DNA of 64,000 bases from Macrobrachium rosenbergii (taxonomy: Eukaryota; Arthropoda; Malacostraca; Decapoda; Palaemonidae): positions 31,288,313 to 31,352,312 of the forward strand of contig NC_089749.1 in the NCBI RefSeq assembly GCF_040412425.1, in the 5' to 3' direction. A model generated the notes under the pieces. The model ran no database searches. It had not been told where the DNA came from and saw nothing but the letters and a program-made list of their open reading frames with translations. The translations under genes were made by a program, and so were the position numbers. Shown here piece by piece: positions 61,438-64,000 of the stretch (the first letter of the stretch is position 1; the number at the start of each line of letters is the position of its first letter).

Positions 61438-63072
61438 TTAGGCATAATGTCCGGTAAGCGTAATGTCCAGTAGGCAAACTATGGGTAGGTATAATGTCTG
61501 GTAGGTGTAGCGGCCAGTAGGCAAACTATCTGTAGGCATAATGTCCAGTAGGCAAACTATGGGTGGGCATAATATCTGGTAGGTGTAGCAGCCAGTAGGC
61601 AAACTATCCGTAGGCATAATGTCCAGTAGGCAAACTGGGTAGGCATAATGTCTGGTAGGTGTGCAGCCAGTAGGCAACCATCCGTAGGCATAATGTCCAG
61701 TAGGCAAACTATGGGTAGGCATAATATCTGGTAGGTGTAGCAGCCAGTAGGCAAACTATCAGTAGGCATAATGTCCAGTAGGCAAACTATGGGTAGGCAT
61801 AATGTCTGGTAGGTGTAGCAGCCAGTAGGCAAACTATCCGTAGGCATAATGTCCAGTAGGCAAACTATGGGTAGGCATAATGTCTGGTAGGTGTAGCAGC
61901 CAGTAGGCAAACTATCCGTAGGCATAATGTCCAGTAGGCAAACTATCCGTAGGCATAATGTCCAGTAGGCAAACTATCCGTAGGCATAATGTCCAGTAGG
62001 CAAACTATGGGTAGGCATAATATCTGGTAGGTGTAGCAGCCAGTAGGCAAACTATCCGTAGGCATAATGTCCAGTAGGCAAACTATGGGTAGGCATAATA
62101 TCTGGTAGGTGTAGCAGCCAGTAGGCAAACTATCCGTAGGCATAATGTCCAGTAGGCAAACTATGGGTAGGCATAATGTCTGGTAGGTGTAGCAGCCCAG
62201 TAGTGGCAAACTATCCGTAGGCATAAATGTCCAGTAGGCAAACTATGGGTAGGCATAATATCTGGTAGGTGTAGCAGCCAGTAGGCAAACTATCCGTGTA
62301 ATGTCCAGTAGGCAAACTAATGTCTGGTAGGTGTATTCAGCCAGTAGGCAAACTATCCATAGGCATAATGTCCAGTAGGCAAACTATGGGTGGGCATAAT
62401 GTCTGGTAGGTGTAGCAGCCAGTAGGCAAACAATCCGTGGGCATAATGTCCAGTAGGCAAACTATGGGTGGCATAATATCTGGTAGGTGTGCAGCCAGGC
62501 AAACTATCCGTAGGCATAATGTCCAGTAGGCAAACTATGGGTAGGCATAATGTCTGGTAGGTGTAGCAGACAGTAGGCAAACTATCCGTAGGCATAATGT
62601 CCAGTAGGCAAACTATCCGTAGGCATAATGTCCAGTAGGCAAACTATCCGTAGGCATAATGTCCAGTAGGCAACCTAGGCATAATATCTGGTAGGTGTAG
62701 CAGCCAGTAGGCAAACTATCCGTAGGCATAATGTCCAGTAGGCAAACAATCCTTAGGCATAATGTCTGGTAGGTGTAGCAGCCAGTAGGCAAACTATCCG
62801 TAGGCATAATGTCCAGTAGGCAAACTATCCGTAGGCATAATGTCCAGTAGGCAAACTATCCGTAGGCATAATGTCCTGTAGGCAAACTATCCATAGGCAT
62901 AATGTCCAGTAGGCAAACCATCCGTAGGCATAATGTCCAATAGGCATAATGTCCGGTAGGCAAACTATCCGTAGGCGTAATGTCCGTACGCATAATGTCC
63001 GGTAGGCAAACTATCCGTAGGCATGATGTCCAGTAGGCAAACTATCCATAGGCATGATGTCCAGTGGGCACA
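61438..63072. repeat. Second satellite with 31-bp basic unit and about 78-bp higher-order unit
   Basis: Basic unit TAGGCATAATGTCCAGTAGG + CAAACTATCCG (31 bp). Over most of the array it alternates with a 47-bp variant carrying an insert (TCTGGTAGGTGTAGCAGCC), giving a 78-bp higher-order period. The right end (62,800-63,072) is plain 31-bp units with variants. Because 78 is divisible by 3, the minus strand stays open for long stretches (SLPTGCYTYQTLCLPIVCLL repeats); this is a periodicity artefact. Confidence 0.95.
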
Positions 63073-64000
63073 CGTTAACAGGAATTCTAGCGGGTTGTAT
63101 GGGATACTACTATTCTAAGTTATCATGAACCTATTCGACATTTTTTTCAATAGCTTTGTAATCTCGTAACATACTGAGAATAAGTTGACTCGAATTTCAG
63201 TTTCTATATTAAAATGAAAGATGCGCCCAAAGATTTGGTTATTTCGAAATCAGGTAAAAAGTCGCGGGTAAAAAAGAAAAAAAGCTAATAATCCTGAATT
63301 TTATTCATAGCTTTTTACTTAATTCCAAATTCACTATTTATGAGGCTAAAAGACAGATATAACCAGATCTATTGTATAAATGCAGGCTTTACGTTCTTTG
63401 TTTTATACACTGCGAGATAGGAGGAAAGTAGAAGAGAGAGAGAGAGATTCTTCATTTCAGCTTCGTGTAATGTTTGGACGTTAATCTTTCACGAATCTCT
63501 CGATGGTGTTGAAAAAAGTAAGCGGTACATGGTCTTCTTCGTCTACAGTAACAGCGAATGTAGCCTACATGTGCGAGGGTTTTACAGTTAAGTCTCGAAC
63601 ATTAACGGTAAATGTGATAGACGTCGACCAACCCCTGGGTTGTGGTTGGATTCCACGGGGGGAGGGGTGGGGTCCGGAAGATCTCGAAATGATGTAGACT
63701 GTTTCAAGGGTTAATGTCAATCAATTTTTTAGAGAGAAAGAGAGAAGTGAGAGAGAGAGAGAAGGAAAGAGGGAGAGAAGAAGAAGAGAGAGAGAGAGAA
63801 GAATCAGGTGGGCGCTGTAGATAATAAGATGATTACTCTTACCTCAAGTCAGTTCCATTTGGGTTGGACGCTGTATAAAAATATGTGGAGACAATATCAC
63901 ACACCTGTCTGCGAGGGGCCACCAGTAAGAAAGACGTCATTTATAAAGTTACGAATTTCAATGAAAAAAAAAATATTGAGAGATAGAGAGGGGGCAATAA
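63073..64000. other. Noncoding stretch to the window edge
   Basis: GA-rich patches at 63,434-63,447 and 63,733-63,800. The 64-codon frame at 63,503-63,697 shows no family features. Confidence 0.5.

Noticed and set aside
61438..63072. Repeat protein on the minus strand (SLPTGCYTYQTLCLPIV)
   Set aside because: Frame stays open only because the higher-order unit is 78 bp; it breaks where 31-bp units vary.
63503..63697. 64-codon frame near the right edge
   Set aside because: No recognisable motif, splice or promoter support.

Overview
This window looks like eukaryotic intergenic and intronic DNA from an arthropod, most probably a decapod crustacean. The reasons are: huge simple-sequence content with long (TA)n, (TC)n and (TTA)n tracts; satellites covering more than 15 kb; interstitial CCTAA/TTAGG tracts (the arthropod telomere motif); tRNA-headed SINEs; and a mix of Penelope-like, Ty3/Gypsy, non-LTR and Merlin/ISXO2-type DNA elements. 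The species call is inference.

Layout. Positions 1-14,220 are one satellite block with a 46-bp monomer (about 300 copies), fading out by about 14,640. From 14,660 to 39,350 there is long noncoding, probably intronic, sequence with SINEs, decayed LINEs, a Penelope-like element with inverted copies, several foldback repeats, eroded minisatellites and many microsatellites. Two coding exons on the + strand (39,355-39,578 and 42,444-42,773) are the C-terminal end of a paired-type homeobox gene of the SHOX group, ending in an OAR motif. The splice phases of the two exons agree. The homeodomain exons are not seen and are presumably upstream of the window, so the 14-kb satellite may lie inside a shox intron.

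From 48,232 to 54,100 is a nest of DNA-transposon material. It holds a 2.35-kb element with perfect 27-bp inverted ends and an uninterrupted 343-residue ISXO2/Merlin-like transposase, a truncated second transposase, shared repeat modules in direct and inverted orientation, degenerate TTAGG arrays, and a 399-bp recent tandem duplication. From 54,400 to 58,790 a degenerate minisatellite of about 36 bp is split by a broken Ty3/Gypsy pol fragment with a candidate 3' LTR.

At 60,240-60,745 on the - strand there is a compact candidate gene: TATA-like box, short first coding exon, 135-bp intron with strong splice sites, second exon, stop and AATAAA. It would encode an acidic 32-residue peptide that I do not recognise, and it sits between two direct repeats of about 160 bp. 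From 61,438 to 63,072 there is a second satellite with a 31/47-bp composite unit.

The only well-supported host gene is shox. The transposase is the only long uninterrupted conserved frame. Nearly all other long open frames are translations of tandem repeats and should not be treated as genes.
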